This document shows, piece by piece, positions 45,003 to 54,019 of a stretch of DNA of 64,000 nt. Within the stretch, counting starts at the first letter, position 1. Every line of letters starts with the position of its first letter. The position numbers and the translations under genes are program-made. Source of the stretch: Halegenticoccus soli (GTDB lineage Archaea > Halobacteriota > Halobacteria > Halobacteriales > Haloferacaceae); NCBI RefSeq assembly GCF_002844195.1, contig NZ_PEND01000003.1, forward strand, positions 372,001 to 436,000, in the 5' to 3' direction. The notes under the pieces are model-generated. The model was not told the origin of the DNA and searched no databases. It worked only from the letters and a program-made list of their open reading frames with translations.

Positions 45003-45209
45003 TCAGAAAAGCCGGTCAATCAGCCCCTTCTCGACGTAGCCCCTGCCGACGAGGATGCCGAGGTTGGGGTACAATCGGCCGTGGTTGGTTTCCTCGGTGC
45101 AGGCGTCTTCGAGGTCTGTTTTGATCTGTTGGCCTGAGGGCTGGTCGTGGCCGGCGATGACGATCAAGAGGTCTCGCTGGAAGCCACTGAGGTCAAAGAG
45201 GGTCATCAC
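45003..45209 (-). pseudogene. Truncated PadR-like regulator
   Basis: The first 60 residues are nearly identical to the 10628 protein ('MMTLFDLSGFQRDLLIVIAG', 'GRLYPNLGILVGRGYVEKGL'); it stops at 'IDRLF' in place of the wing (RTNFYEITD...). The DNA-binding wing is lost, so activity is doubtful. It is inside the duplicated block. Confidence 0.8.
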
Positions 45210-45525
45210 TGAGAAGGTACACCAGCAACGGATATAATCGTCAGCAGTGTGTGGTGTGGGTGAGTGATCGGCGGGAGGATGAGTCTTGAGTCTCTGTTGG
45301 TCGGCTGGGAGGTCGAGAAACTGTTGTTACGTCGAGTGAGGGTGATATGGGATGTTTCTCTCCTAACCCACATTGAGTTGGAGGGGGAGGTGTGGGTTAG
45401 TCAAGTATGGATGCATCTTGGGCAGGAGAGCTTCGTAAACCCACATCACCTGCTCTGTTAGTTTTAGGATGAGGTGTAATTCGATATCAATGATAGCTTC
45501 TGACGGTCGTGCTGAATAGAAGGCG
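45057..45525. repeat. Duplicated block (copy of 10770-11245)
   Basis: Carries the PadR 5' half, its upstream region and the conserved inverted repeat ctaacccaca/tgtgggttag (45363-45400). The last ~75 bp are almost identical to the other copy and run into the 3' end of the metal permease gene, whose last codons are read from the repeat. Confidence 0.75.
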
Positions 45526-46801
45526 CTTGTTCAGCACGCGGCTGGTCGGTGTCGGTCCGCATCCCACATACCGGATCTCGATACTCCCCAGGTGCGCCAA
45601 GTCCTTGCCGGTAGACGTAAAAAAGAAATCCCGAGAGTGCGAACGCGAGCAGATTGAGGTAGAACGTGTAGTCGAGTTTGAAGTACCGCTGCTCGCTCGC
45701 CGTCTCCCCGCCGGCGAGGTTCGGGACGATTCCTAGCGCGTCGAAGAAGAGTTCCATCAGAAAGCCGGTAAACGCCATTGTCACGAAGAATACGGCGAGG
45801 ATGTAGGCCATCACGTAGACCCCGTAGTACTTCCTGTAGACGTTCAACACAGGGATCGTGATGAGATCGGCGTAGACGAACGTGATGACCCCCGCGAAGC
45901 TGACCCCGCCGCCCCAGAGTGCGACCGCAAACGGGACGTTGCCGATGCTTCCCACGAAGCTGATGACGGCGATCGTCACGCCCATGACCGCGTTCTCGGC
46001 GGTCACCAGCAGCCCGTCTCCCTGCAGGAACAGTGTATTCCAGACCCACTGTGGGACGAACACGATGATGAATCCAGAGATGAGAAATCCCGCGATGACG
46101 TCGGACCAGAGCACCGACCACTCCTTGCGGTACTGGTTGCCGAGCTTGTACCACCCGCCCCACGACAGGAGTTCGTCGCGCCACCCGCCGCTACTGGCGG
46201 CCTCTTGCTGATAGGTTTCCCTGCAACCCGGCGAGCAGAACTTCAGCGTCTCGCCTCCGTCGGTCACGAGCGAGTACTCGTCTTTGCCCTCCATCCTGCA
46301 GGTCGGATCCTCGGTAATACCGTGCTCCTGATCGTGGTGGTTCAGCTCTTGCCGAACCTGATCGAAGAGATTCTCAGGGAGCGTCAGGTGGACGAGCAGC
46401 GCCATTACGGCGATGAGGATGAGGCCACCGAGGAGTTCGGCGACGAGGAATTCCCATCCGAGGAGAATCAGAATCATCAGGCCGAGCTCGACGATGAGGT
46501 TCGTCGAGGCGAACATGAACGCGAGGACGTTCACTGCGTGCGCCCCCATCTTGAACAGGCCCTTCCCGATAGCGACAGCCCCGAAGCTACAGCCGCTACT
46601 CGCAGCACCGAATACCGTCGCCTTCGTGAGTCCACTCAGATTTTCCTCTCCGAGGACCTTGGCCATCCGTTCCTTGGAAACGTAGACCTGGACGAGACTC
46701 GTGATGACGAGTCCCATGACGATTGCCCACGCGGCGGTCCAGAGGAAGCCGACGCCGATCCGCAACGACTCGAGGATGCCGTCGACGAGGGCAGTTTGCA
46801 T
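45464..46801 (-). CDS. Metal-efflux permease with internal YHS/TRASH-like domain, C-terminus truncated
   Basis: 445 residues, permease family DUF318/ArsP-SO_0444 type. First half: 'LGEENLSGLTKATVFGAASS', 'GCSFGAVAIGKGLFKMGAHA', 'VLAFMFASTNLIVELGLMIL'. Residues about 165-205 are a cytosolic YHS/TRASH-like insert ('PTCRMEGKDEYSL', 'ETLKFCSPGCRETY') with Cys pairs for metal. Second half: 'GSIGNVPFAVALWGGGVSFA', 'FVYADLITIPVLNVYRKYYG'. The tail starts another YHS motif ('YRDPVCGMRTDTD') that is cut off by the repeat block. Export of copper, zinc or mercury is likely; it fits the copper island. Confidence 0.85.
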   Translation of the reverse strand: MQTALVDGILESLRIGVGFLWTAAWAIVMGLVITSLVQVYVSKERMAKVLGEENLSGLTKATVFGAASSGCSFGAVAIGKGLFKMGAHAVNVLAFMFASTNLIVELGLMILILLGWEFLVAELLGGLILIAVMALLVHLTLPENLFDQVRQELNHHDQEHGITEDPTCRMEGKDEYSLVTDGGETLKFCSPGCRETYQQEAASSGGWRDELLSWGGWYKLGNQYRKEWSVLWSDVIAGFLISGFIIVFVPQWVWNTLFLQGDGLLVTAENAVMGVTIAVISFVGSIGNVPFAVALWGGGVSFAGVITFVYADLITIPVLNVYRKYYGVYVMAYILAVFFVTMAFTGFLMELFFDALGIVPNLAGGETASEQRYFKLDYTFYLNLLAFALSGFLFYVYRQGLGAPGEYRDPVCGMRTDTDQPRAEQAPSIQHDRQKLSLISNYTSS

Positions 46802-47118
46802 GTCTAGATCTTTACCGCCATCGGTTTTGATAGTTGTTCTTACGAATGCTAAGCCAGAGGGCCTCTATACCGACATTACGAACGTATCAGCAACTCCAAT
46901 CGTTGTTTTCTACGCCGGTAACTGCTCTTCTTCCGGAGAGTAGTGTTCCTACTGTAGAATAGTCCGGTCATGTCACGAGTACTCGTCTCGAAATCCCGTC
47001 TCGACATCGCCGCCGTATCTTCTATCCATCCGGTATTCTTGATCGAAATCGCCGATGCGGCGTGTACGCTCGATTCTAAGCAGCAAACCAATTGAACCAG
47101 TCGGATGTATCTCTACAC
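46802..47118. promoter_or_regulatory. Divergent intergenic region of copper island, 317 bp
   Basis: Separates the minus-strand permease from the plus-strand holin-like gene. Both promoters must be here. No perfect dyad was obvious. Confidence 0.45.
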
Positions 47119-47418
47119 ATGAGTACTGCTACCACCAACCAAGAACCGTACGAGATGGGAACGACCTCCGACGTGATGCATTTTGACGCACTGGCACTCG
47201 CCGGAGCTGCGGCACTCGTGTCTGCCGTCGTAATGCTCCTGCTCGGCGTGTTCGGAGCCATCGGCGTCTACGAGGGTGCGGTCGAGATGATGCAGCAGTG
47301 GCATATGTTTTTCGAACCGACGGTCGTCGGGACCGTTGCTGGCATGATCGAGGCGGCCGTCATCAGCTTCGTCCTCGTGTACCTCTTCGCGTGGCTGTAC
47401 AACGTCTTCGCTCGATAG
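47119..47418 (+). CDS. Holin-like two-helix membrane protein
   Basis: 99 residues from the ATG at 47119 (MSTATTNQEPYEMGTTSDVM); the frame opens at 47092. Two hydrophobic spans: 'LALAGAAALVSAVVMLLLGV' and 'VVGTVAGMIEAAVISFVLVY', with 'LFAWLYNVFAR' at the end, as in proteins usually labelled bacteriophage holin in haloarchaea. Here, between metal genes, a structural membrane role is more plausible than lysis. Confidence 0.78.
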   Translation: MSTATTNQEPYEMGTTSDVMHFDALALAGAAALVSAVVMLLLGVFGAIGVYEGAVEMMQQWHMFFEPTVVGTVAGMIEAAVISFVLVYLFAWLYNVFAR

Positions 47419-47440
47419 GAGACGAGCTGGAGGCCATCCA

Positions 47441-47956
47441 ATGTACGTAACCGACAAAGCCGAAATCGTCATCGATGCCACCCCTTCTGAGATTTGGGAG
47501 TACGTGACTGACCCCGTCCACTGGACGGCGTCGAATCCCGAGGAACACTATGGGCTCGAATACGACACGCCCGACAACCGCCCGCGGGAAGGAGCAACCT
47601 TCCACCAGCGCGAAGAGGTCGCCGGCATGTACGCCGATCTGCATGGTCGGTTCCCCTACATCGATTATCCCAACGTGGCGGTCTGGACGGGGACAGCGTA
47701 CTATCCTCTCCTTCGCGGCCACGTCACCGTTCGGATCCCCGAGGGCGGCACCATTCGACTCGAAGAGACCGAGGATGGAACCCGGATGTCACACGCCGTC
47801 TGGATGGATTTCCCGAACAACCGTCGTGGTCGTTTCCTAAAGTGGTTGTTCACGACCGTCCTCAACGGGAAAGCGAAGCTCTACGACCACACCAACAAGG
47901 AACTCGTCTTCTTCAAAGACCGACTCGAAATCAAGGCTGCCACGCCGACGTCGTGA
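47441..47956 (+). CDS. SRPBCC-family protein
   Basis: 171 residues, 22 bp after the holin-like gene, probably one transcript. 'ATPSEIWEYVTDPVHWTASN' at the start and an amphipathic final helix ('MDFPNNRRGRFLKWLFTTVL') are typical of the START/Bet v1-like helix-grip fold (polyketide cyclase-type). It binds a hydrophobic ligand; substrate unknown. Confidence 0.85.
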   Translation: MYVTDKAEIVIDATPSEIWEYVTDPVHWTASNPEEHYGLEYDTPDNRPREGATFHQREEVAGMYADLHGRFPYIDYPNVAVWTGTAYYPLLRGHVTVRIPEGGTIRLEETEDGTRMSHAVWMDFPNNRRGRFLKWLFTTVLNGKAKLYDHTNKELVFFKDRLEIKAATPTS

Positions 47957-48079
47957 GCGCTACTAACGGGTCGACCTTTCGATTGTGAACCGGAGGCCGA
48001 TCCACGAATCAACAGAGAAGTCGATTCGCAATACCAGATCAGAGCAACCGGTAAATCCGAAACGGACCATGTCTACTCT

Positions 48080-48847
48080 ATGGAGAATCACTCCGAACAC
48101 GGGAGCCACAGTCCTCCCAAGGGATACGGGCCTGGTGGACACGCTACACTAGGCGGACTCTCGGTCGACGCAGATGGACTCCGCTTCGTCCCGACAGACA
48201 CGCACTTCACTCCCGGTGACCCGCTCGACTGGAGCTTCCAGGTCGTCACGTCGGATGGCAGTGTAGTGACCGAGTTCGACGAGGCTCACGGACAGCGTGG
48301 TCACCTGATCGTCGTCCGTAGAGACCTAACTCGATTCCAGCATCTCCATCCGACGCTTGACGCCGATGGAACCTGGCGTGTCGAAGCGTTCACACTCCCT
48401 AATCCCGGTATCTACCGAGCGTTCATCGACTTGGTCGTCGACAGTCGGCCGATGACGCTTGGATTCGACCTCTTTGCTTCAGGGGAGATAGAGGTTGCTC
48501 CACGCCCCAACACGTCTCCGCGTGCGACAGCAGATGGATACGTCGTTGACCTCCATACTGACGAGATTCTCGCCGGTGAGTCGGCTGAGTTAGCGTTCGA
48601 AATCAGGCGTGACGGAGAGGACGTGTCGCGTCTGGATCCGTACCTTGGCGCGCTCGGCCATCTTGTTGCACTCCGAGAAGGCGATCTCGCCTATCTGCAC
48701 GTCCATCCCGAGGAGACGAATCCCGACAGCGGACGAGTCGAATTCGGCGCGCAGTTTCCTACCCCCGGAAGATACCGGTTGTTCCTTCAATCGAAACCGG
48801 ATGGGACGCTCATTACAACGCAGCACGATATTCGGATCGAACACTGA
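48080..48847 (+). CDS. His-rich two-domain beta-sandwich protein, putative copper binding
   Basis: 255 residues. The N-terminus is His/Gly-rich (MENHSEHGSHSPPKGYGPGG). Two similar beta domains each end with a histidine motif: 'GQRGHLIVVRRDLTRFQHLH' (about 73-92) and 'GALGHLVALREGDLAYLHVH' (about 192-211), followed by 'PNPGIYRAFIDL' and 'PTPGRYRLFLQS'. The paired GHL...HLHP spacing suggests metal coordination, in line with secreted copper-binding relatives, though no signal peptide is seen here. Confidence 0.78.
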   Translation: MENHSEHGSHSPPKGYGPGGHATLGGLSVDADGLRFVPTDTHFTPGDPLDWSFQVVTSDGSVVTEFDEAHGQRGHLIVVRRDLTRFQHLHPTLDADGTWRVEAFTLPNPGIYRAFIDLVVDSRPMTLGFDLFASGEIEVAPRPNTSPRATADGYVVDLHTDEILAGESAELAFEIRRDGEDVSRLDPYLGALGHLVALREGDLAYLHVHPEETNPDSGRVEFGAQFPTPGRYRLFLQSKPDGTLITTQHDIRIEH

Positions 48848-48893
48848 CGCTCTGCCAACCAACTCTGACCTGAGAATTCTCTGAAACTGCTCT

Positions 48894-48917
48894 CTGAAAT
48901 CGGTTACTCGATTTCAG
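48894..48917. terminator. Hairpin after His-rich gene
   Basis: ctgaaatcg (48894-48902), 6-nt loop, cgatttcag (48909-48917): perfect 9-bp stem about 47 bp after the stop. No T-run, so termination is tentative. Confidence 0.5.
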
Positions 48918-48991
48918 GGCAGCGTCCGCCATCAATCGGCACTCCTCGTCAGGATGACCTTTTTGTAGCTACTTGTGAATTCTCTCTAAGT

Positions 48992-49546
48992 ATGGCATCA
49001 CAAGAGGTGCATCTGGAGAGTACCATCGGCGGCTTCACGGCAAGCGGGAAATTGCACACGCTGAGTGTCTGGTTCATCTTCGCGCTCAGGCTGATGATGG
49101 GGCTTGCATTTTTCCAGAGCGGCCTCGACAAGGTCCTCTCAGGGAGTTTCAGTGCAGCCGGCTATCTGACGGGAGCCGTTCCAAACACCGGCAGTCCGCT
49201 CGCGGACCTGTTCGTCGCGATGGGGAACACGCCATGGTTCGTCTCGTTCGTGAACGTCGCCGTTCCATGGGGCGAGGTCCTCATCGGCCTTGGGTTGCTG
49301 GTTGGCCTGCTCACCCGCCTCGCCGCGTTCTGGGGTGCATTCATGATGCTCCTATTCTTTTTCGGGAACTGGGACATCGCCCACGGCTACATCAACGGTG
49401 ATTTCGCCTACATGCTCGTGTTCCTCTCTGTCGCCGCGTTCGGCGCCGGCCGCATCCTCGGCCTCGATGCGTACGTTGAACAGTACGAGGTCGATGGCGT
49501 TCCGCTGGTCGAACGGTATCCATGGACCCGATACCTTCTCGGCTGA
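48992..49546 (+). CDS. DoxX-family membrane protein
   Basis: 184 residues. 'FALRLMMGLAFFQSGLDKVL', 'VNVAVPWGEVLIGLGLLVGL' and 'LVFLSVAAFGAGRILGLDAY' show four-helix DoxX topology, longer than the 17060 copy through an N-terminal soluble segment. Second DoxX of the window, in the copper island; possibly handles quinol/thiol stress caused by copper. Confidence 0.9.
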   Translation: MASQEVHLESTIGGFTASGKLHTLSVWFIFALRLMMGLAFFQSGLDKVLSGSFSAAGYLTGAVPNTGSPLADLFVAMGNTPWFVSFVNVAVPWGEVLIGLGLLVGLLTRLAAFWGAFMMLLFFFGNWDIAHGYINGDFAYMLVFLSVAAFGAGRILGLDAYVEQYEVDGVPLVERYPWTRYLLG

Positions 49547-49611
49547 TAGCGTATAATTTAGCCGAGTGACACGTTGAGGTACCACATCTCATTCGACCGC
49601 TGACTCTCTCT

Positions 49612-50052
49612 TCACATTCCGGCTTCGGTGTCGCGCCGACTCGTCATTATGACACCACTGATCAACATCAGGATAGCGAGAGCGACCATGCCGAGATCCC
49701 AACCCATCCCAGAAATCATGCTGGATCCCATCCCGCCGCCCGTACCGGGACCCATGCCTCCACTCATCCCCCAGTTCACGCTTCCAGTCGTCCTGATGAG
49801 AGCCTGATTGAGCAACATCACCAGCGAGTAGCCGATCATCAGCGGCCTACTCGCGTTTCCGAGACGGCTAGCGTAGGGCGTCAGCAGGACGACGCCGTGA
49901 ATCACGACGACGATGCCGAGAATCGTCATGAGGAGGCCGCTGTTCGAACCCATCATCCCAGTCCCACCCGTCACGGAGATCAGTGAGTACAGGCCGGGGA
50001 CGAGCGCGATCGCCGCACCGTATTGCCGCGTTATCGTACTGGTCGCATTCAT
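49612..50052 (-). CDS. Met/Gly-rich four-helix membrane protein
   Basis: 146 residues. Hydrophobic segments at about 10-30, 38-60, 70-88 and 120-140. The loop before the last helix is 'WGMSGGMGPGTGGGMGSSMI' with 'SGMGW', a methionine/glycine pattern typical of Cu+-binding loops. Function inferred from the island. Its start overlaps the preceding gene's stop by 4 bp, so the two are co-translated. Confidence 0.72.
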   Translation of the reverse strand: MNATSTITRQYGAAIALVPGLYSLISVTGGTGMMGSNSGLLMTILGIVVVIHGVVLLTPYASRLGNASRPLMIGYSLVMLLNQALIRTTGSVNWGMSGGMGPGTGGGMGSSMISGMGWDLGMVALAILMLISGVIMTSRRDTEAGM

Positions 50053-50273
50053 GAGTCGATCGCCTCGACACGCAGCGTCGTGTTCTCTGATCGGCCACAG
50101 TGTTCGAGTGACACGCCGACGATGTCCTCTTGGAGTCGATCGGGGTGCTGTGCGTAAGCCTTGGGTGAGTCGCCAAGATTGCTGGTAATTTCACCAGGCC
50201 GGGGAAGCGTGGGCTCGGCACTGACTGACTTGACGAGATACGTCAGAACCATTTGACGGGATGCGGTGGACAT
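50049..50273 (-). CDS. 74-aa protein of unknown function in copper operon
   Basis: MSTASRQMVLTYLVKSVSAE start, 'GVSLEHCGRSENTTLRVEAI' near the end. It overlaps the next gene (ATGA at 50049-50052) and lies 20 bp after copA, so it is the second gene of a copA-led unit. One Cys and several His but no recognisable domain. Confidence 0.65.
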   Translation of the reverse strand: MSTASRQMVLTYLVKSVSAEPTLPRPGEITSNLGDSPKAYAQHPDRLQEDIVGVSLEHCGRSENTTLRVEAIDS

Positions 50274-50293
50274 GATGGCACTGAGTTGGTTGA

Positions 50294-52898
50294 TTAGCGG
50301 AGTCGGCCGAGCAGCTCGTAGTCGTGGTCAGGAGTGTACCGGCGGAACAGCAGGCTGTTCGACAGAACCGACACCGACGAGAACGCCATCGCGCCGGCAG
50401 CGAGCACGGGCTGGAGCAGCCCGAGCGACGCGAGCGGGATCATCGCGGTGTTGTAGCCGAGCGCCCAGACGAGGTTCTGTTTGATCTTCGCGAGCGTCGC
50501 GTCCGAGATGCGGATGGCTTTCACCACGTCGAGCGGGTCGTCACGCATCAGCGTCACGTCCGCCGCCTCGATGGCGACGTCCGTCCCGCTCCCGATAGCA
50601 GTCCCGACGTACGCGACGGCGAGCGCGGGGGCGTCGTTGACGCCGTCACCGACCATCATCGCCTTGCGCCCCTCGTCCTGAATGGCCTCGACGGCGTCGG
50701 ACTTGTCCTCGGGGAGGACCTCCGCGCGGACGTTCTCGGAGTCGATGCCGACCTGCTCGGCCACTGCTCGGGCGGTCCGCTCGTTGTCGCCCGTGATCAT
50801 CATCACTTCGACACCGCGCTCCTGTAGTTGGCTCAGGGCCTCTTTCGCACTCGCCTTGATCGTATCGGCGTCGGCGACCACACCGACGAGTTCACTCTCG
50901 TAGGCTACGAGCATCGCCGTCTTCCCCTCGTTCTCAAGGCGCTCCATCGTCTCCTGAGCGGGCGAGGGTTCGATCCCGTTGTCCCGGAGTAGCTTTCGAT
51001 TCCCGACCAGCACTTCACTGTCACCGACGGTCGCTTTGATGCCGTGTCCAAGGATGTTCTCGAAGCTATCTGGGTCGGTCACGTTGATTCCGCGGTCTTC
51101 GGCCCCGTCGACGATGGCCCGAGCGAGCGGGTGTTCGCTCCCACTCTCGGCGGTGGCTGCCAGCCGCAGTACGTCGTCCTCGCTGAGGCGCTCCTGTGCG
51201 GTCAGCTGGCCCCCATCGGCAGCGGGTTCACCGCCGTCTGCCACGGGTTGTCCGTTGCCGTCGAAAACGACCACGTCAGCCAGCTCCATCTCGCCTTTCG
51301 TGAGCGTCCCTGTCTTGTCGAAGACGACAGTGTCGACGTCCTTCGCTCGCTCGAGGATGTCACCACCTTTGAACAGGACACCGTTCTGTGCGCCGATGGT
51401 CGTCCCAACCATTGTCGCGGCTGGGGTCGCCAGTCCCAGTGCGCAGGGACAGGCGATCAACACGGCCGACGCGAAGACGATCACCGCGAATTCGAAGACC
51501 GACACGCCACCGGCCGCGACGGGGCCGCCTGCAACGAGGCCCCACAGCGGGAGCCACTCGACGAACCCAGCGAGGGCTTCGGGGAACAGGTACCAGACGA
51601 GGCCCCAGAGGACGGCGTTCGCGATGACCGCCGGCACAAAGTACGCCGAGATGCGGTCGGCGAGGTTCTGAATGTCGGGCTGGCGCGACTGCGCTTCCTT
51701 CACCGTCTGAACGATCTGCTGGAGGGCGGTGTCCTTCCCGACCTTCGTCGCTTCCACGACGGGCACGCCGTTCTCGTTGATGGTCGAGCCGACCACCTCG
51801 TCGCCCTCGCTCTTCTCGACGGGGACGGACTCGCCAGTCACCATCGACTCATCCACTGCGGATTGCCCGTCGACGACGACGCCGTCGGTCGGGATCTGTT
51901 CGCCCGGACGGACCTTCATCCGGTCGCCGACCTCAACGTCTTCGAGAGGAATCTCTTCTTCGTTACCCTCTTCGTTGACGATGGTGGCCGTCTCGGCCTC
52001 CATCTCCAGCAGTTTGCGGAGCGCTTCGCCGGCCTGCCCCTTCGAGCGAGCCTCCAGATAGTTACCGAGCGTGATGAACACGAGGATGAGCGCTGCCGTG
52101 TCGAAGTACAGGCCGCCGGCAATGACATCGAGCAGGACCGCCACGGAGTAGACGTACGCGGTGGTCGAGCCCAGTGCGATCAGGACGTCCATGTTGGCGC
52201 GGCCGTTCTTGACGAGCGCCTTGTAGGAGTTCTTGTAGAACGGCCAGCCGAGCACTAATTGGACGGGCGTCGCCAGCAGGAACTCTGCCCAGCCGAATTC
52301 GATCCCGAGAATCGTCTCCGGAAGGACGCCACCGCCGAGCAGGAACTTCTCGGCGAGGAAGAACAGCATCGGGGCCGCGAGCGCCGCGCCGAACAGCGTC
52401 AGCCGCAACTGTCGCCTGATCTCCTCTTGCCGGGCGGCCTCCCGGGCGTCACCACCCGACTCGTCCTCAGTCTCAGCGTCCTCGCGGACGGGTGAGTAGC
52501 CGGCGTCCTCGATGGCGTCGTAGAAGTCCGTGAGACTCGCTTCAGCTGGGTTGTACGTGACCTGTGCCTCGTCGGTCGCGAAGTTCACGTCCGCTGTGAC
52601 GACGCCGGGCGTCTGCTCAAGTGCGTCCTGCACTGTCTCTGAGCAGTTCGCACACGACATGTCCGTGATGTCGACCGTCACTGAATCCGTGACCGGCGTG
52701 TATCCGGCGTCCTCGATGGCGTCGAAGATCCGGGCGAGCGACGTTTCTTCCGGGTCGTACTCTATTCCCCTCGTCGGTCGCGAAATTGATGTTCACGTCC
52801 GAGACGCCATCTACGGACTCGACGGCGTCGGTGATGGTTTGCGAGCAGTTCGCGCAACTCATCCCCTGGATGTTAATTTGGCTTCGGCGCTGACTCAT
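50294..52898 (-). CDS. copA: Cu+-exporting P1B-type ATPase CopA, with N-terminal frameshift
   Basis: The intact frame from 52681 gives 795 residues: HMA domain ([20 protein letters not shown], residues 5-65), eight membrane helices, '[20 protein letters not shown]', the CPC motif in '[20 protein letters not shown]', '[14 protein letters not shown]', '[12 protein letters not shown]' and '[15 protein letters not shown]'. Upstream, 52898-52770 encodes another HMA domain ('[20 protein letters not shown]') in a different frame; removing one G from the G4 run near 52765 joins both (861-residue CopA). Exports Cu+; regulator 53004 is upstream. Confidence 0.93.
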
Positions 52899-53003
52899 TA
52901 CATACTCATATGGACCCCTCGTTCAATCGGTTTGCCCTTTCAGGTGTTCGGTAAATGAGACTGTGGCATTTTGAATCCAAAGCAATCTAGCAGACCTCCC
53001 TAA

Positions 53004-53558
53004 TCAATCGGCTCCCAGCTGAAGCTGCTCGTATTTCTCCTCGAATCGGGATTCACACGATGGACAACAGAACTGGTACAACTCCTCATCGATGCGGGTC
53101 GCTGTCCCCTCGGTATTGACCGTATTCCCGCACTGGGCACAGGTGAGCGCGAACTCCGTCCCACCCAGATCAGGCAACCAATCAGCGCATGCTAGGAGCG
53201 TCACTCCAAAATCTGCGATCGCTCCGTCTTTGAGGGTGTCGTCGAGCCAACTGGCAACATCATTGTCCGGGACTCGCGCATAGACGACCAGATCGGCTTC
53301 AGCGGTGGTGAATACGTGTTCGACCGCTCCCTCGTTGAGCAGGACATCTTTGAGTGATGCGACATCTGGACCGTCAGAGGAGACGTCCAGTGTCAGCAAC
53401 ACAGGAATCCCCTTCCGAAGTTGTGAGTGATCGACGTCAAGCGTGAATCGGTTGATGATGCCCATCTCCTGCAGTCTCGCCACACGATCCGATACCGCCG
53501 GTGCCGAGAGACCGACGGCATCAACGATGTCACTGTACGGACGACGAGTGTTCGGCAT
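53004..53558 (-). CDS. Lrp/AsnC-type metal regulator with C-terminal TRASH domain
   Basis: 184 residues from 53558. Winged helix 'YSDIVDAVGLSAPAVSDRVA', then a RAM-like middle and a C-terminal TRASH domain with 'LTCAQCGNTVNT' and 'YQFCCPSCESRF' (CxxC ... CxxC) that senses metal. This domain pair is known from archaeal copper regulators. Protein-like sequence ('RDLDETDLEILQLL') precedes the ATG in frame, but no start codon is available before a TAG, so the first helix may be lost. It probably represses or activates copA and copZ/copB. Confidence 0.88.
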   Translation of the reverse strand: MPNTRRPYSDIVDAVGLSAPAVSDRVARLQEMGIINRFTLDVDHSQLRKGIPVLLTLDVSSDGPDVASLKDVLLNEGAVEHVFTTAEADLVVYARVPDNDVASWLDDTLKDGAIADFGVTLLACADWLPDLGGTEFALTCAQCGNTVNTEGTATRIDEELYQFCCPSCESRFEEKYEQLQLGAD

Positions 53559-53735
53559 CAGGAGCTGGAGAATCTCGAGATCGGTTTCGTCGAGGTCGCG
53601 CTTAGTGGTACAAACGGCGACGATTGACTAAAGCTTCCCGGCGGAATACGCTTGTTTTCCAAACTTTGGGATGTCTACGACCCACTAGTTCGAAGGGAAA
53701 ATCCGAATAAGAAAGGGAAGCGTATGTATTCGTGT
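53559..53735. promoter_or_regulatory. Divergent control region of copper genes, 177 bp
   Basis: Between the regulator and the CopZ-like gene. A TATA-like 'ccgaataagaaagg' is centred about 28 bp before the ATG at 53736, consistent with a leaderless transcript. 'ccaaactttggg' (about 53658-53669) is a near-palindrome and may be the regulator's site. Confidence 0.45.
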
Positions 53736-53933
53736 ATGTCAACGACCATCACCGTCGAGGGAATGACCTGTGGCCACTGTGAGCAGACAGTCGAAGAAGC
53801 GCTTCGAGAGGTGAGCGGCGTGACCGACGCGGCTGCCGATCGAGAGTCCGAACAGGCGAGCGTCGATGGTGACGCTGACACCACAGCACTCGTTCAGGCC
53901 GTCGAAGATGCTGGATACACGGCATACGCCTGA
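53736..53933 (+). CDS. CopZ-like copper chaperone (HMA domain)
   Basis: 65 residues from the ATG at 53736 (MSTTITVEGMTCGHCEQTVE). The MTCGHC metal motif sits at residues 10-15 and the domain ends 'QAVEDAGYTAYA'. It would deliver Cu+ to the ATPases and the regulator. It is 86 bp upstream of copB. Confidence 0.93.
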   Translation: MSTTITVEGMTCGHCEQTVEEALREVSGVTDAAADRESEQASVDGDADTTALVQAVEDAGYTAYA

Positions 53934-54019
53934 AGCGCTGTAGTCACAAGTCACGCCTGACTTTCTGTCCCCTACATCCATCACTATCCGGCGCGTACTC
54001 TCAGAGACACCGATGAACT

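Noticed and set aside
47119-47418. Prophage indicated by the holin-like gene
   Set aside because: No capsid, portal, terminase or integrase genes nearby; holin-like proteins are common non-viral membrane proteins in haloarchaea.
51044-52258. 404-codon plus-strand open frame opposite copA
   Set aside because: High-GC codon-mirrored shadow of copA; Asp/His/Arg-rich with no family pattern, while the opposite strand encodes all P-type ATPase motifs.
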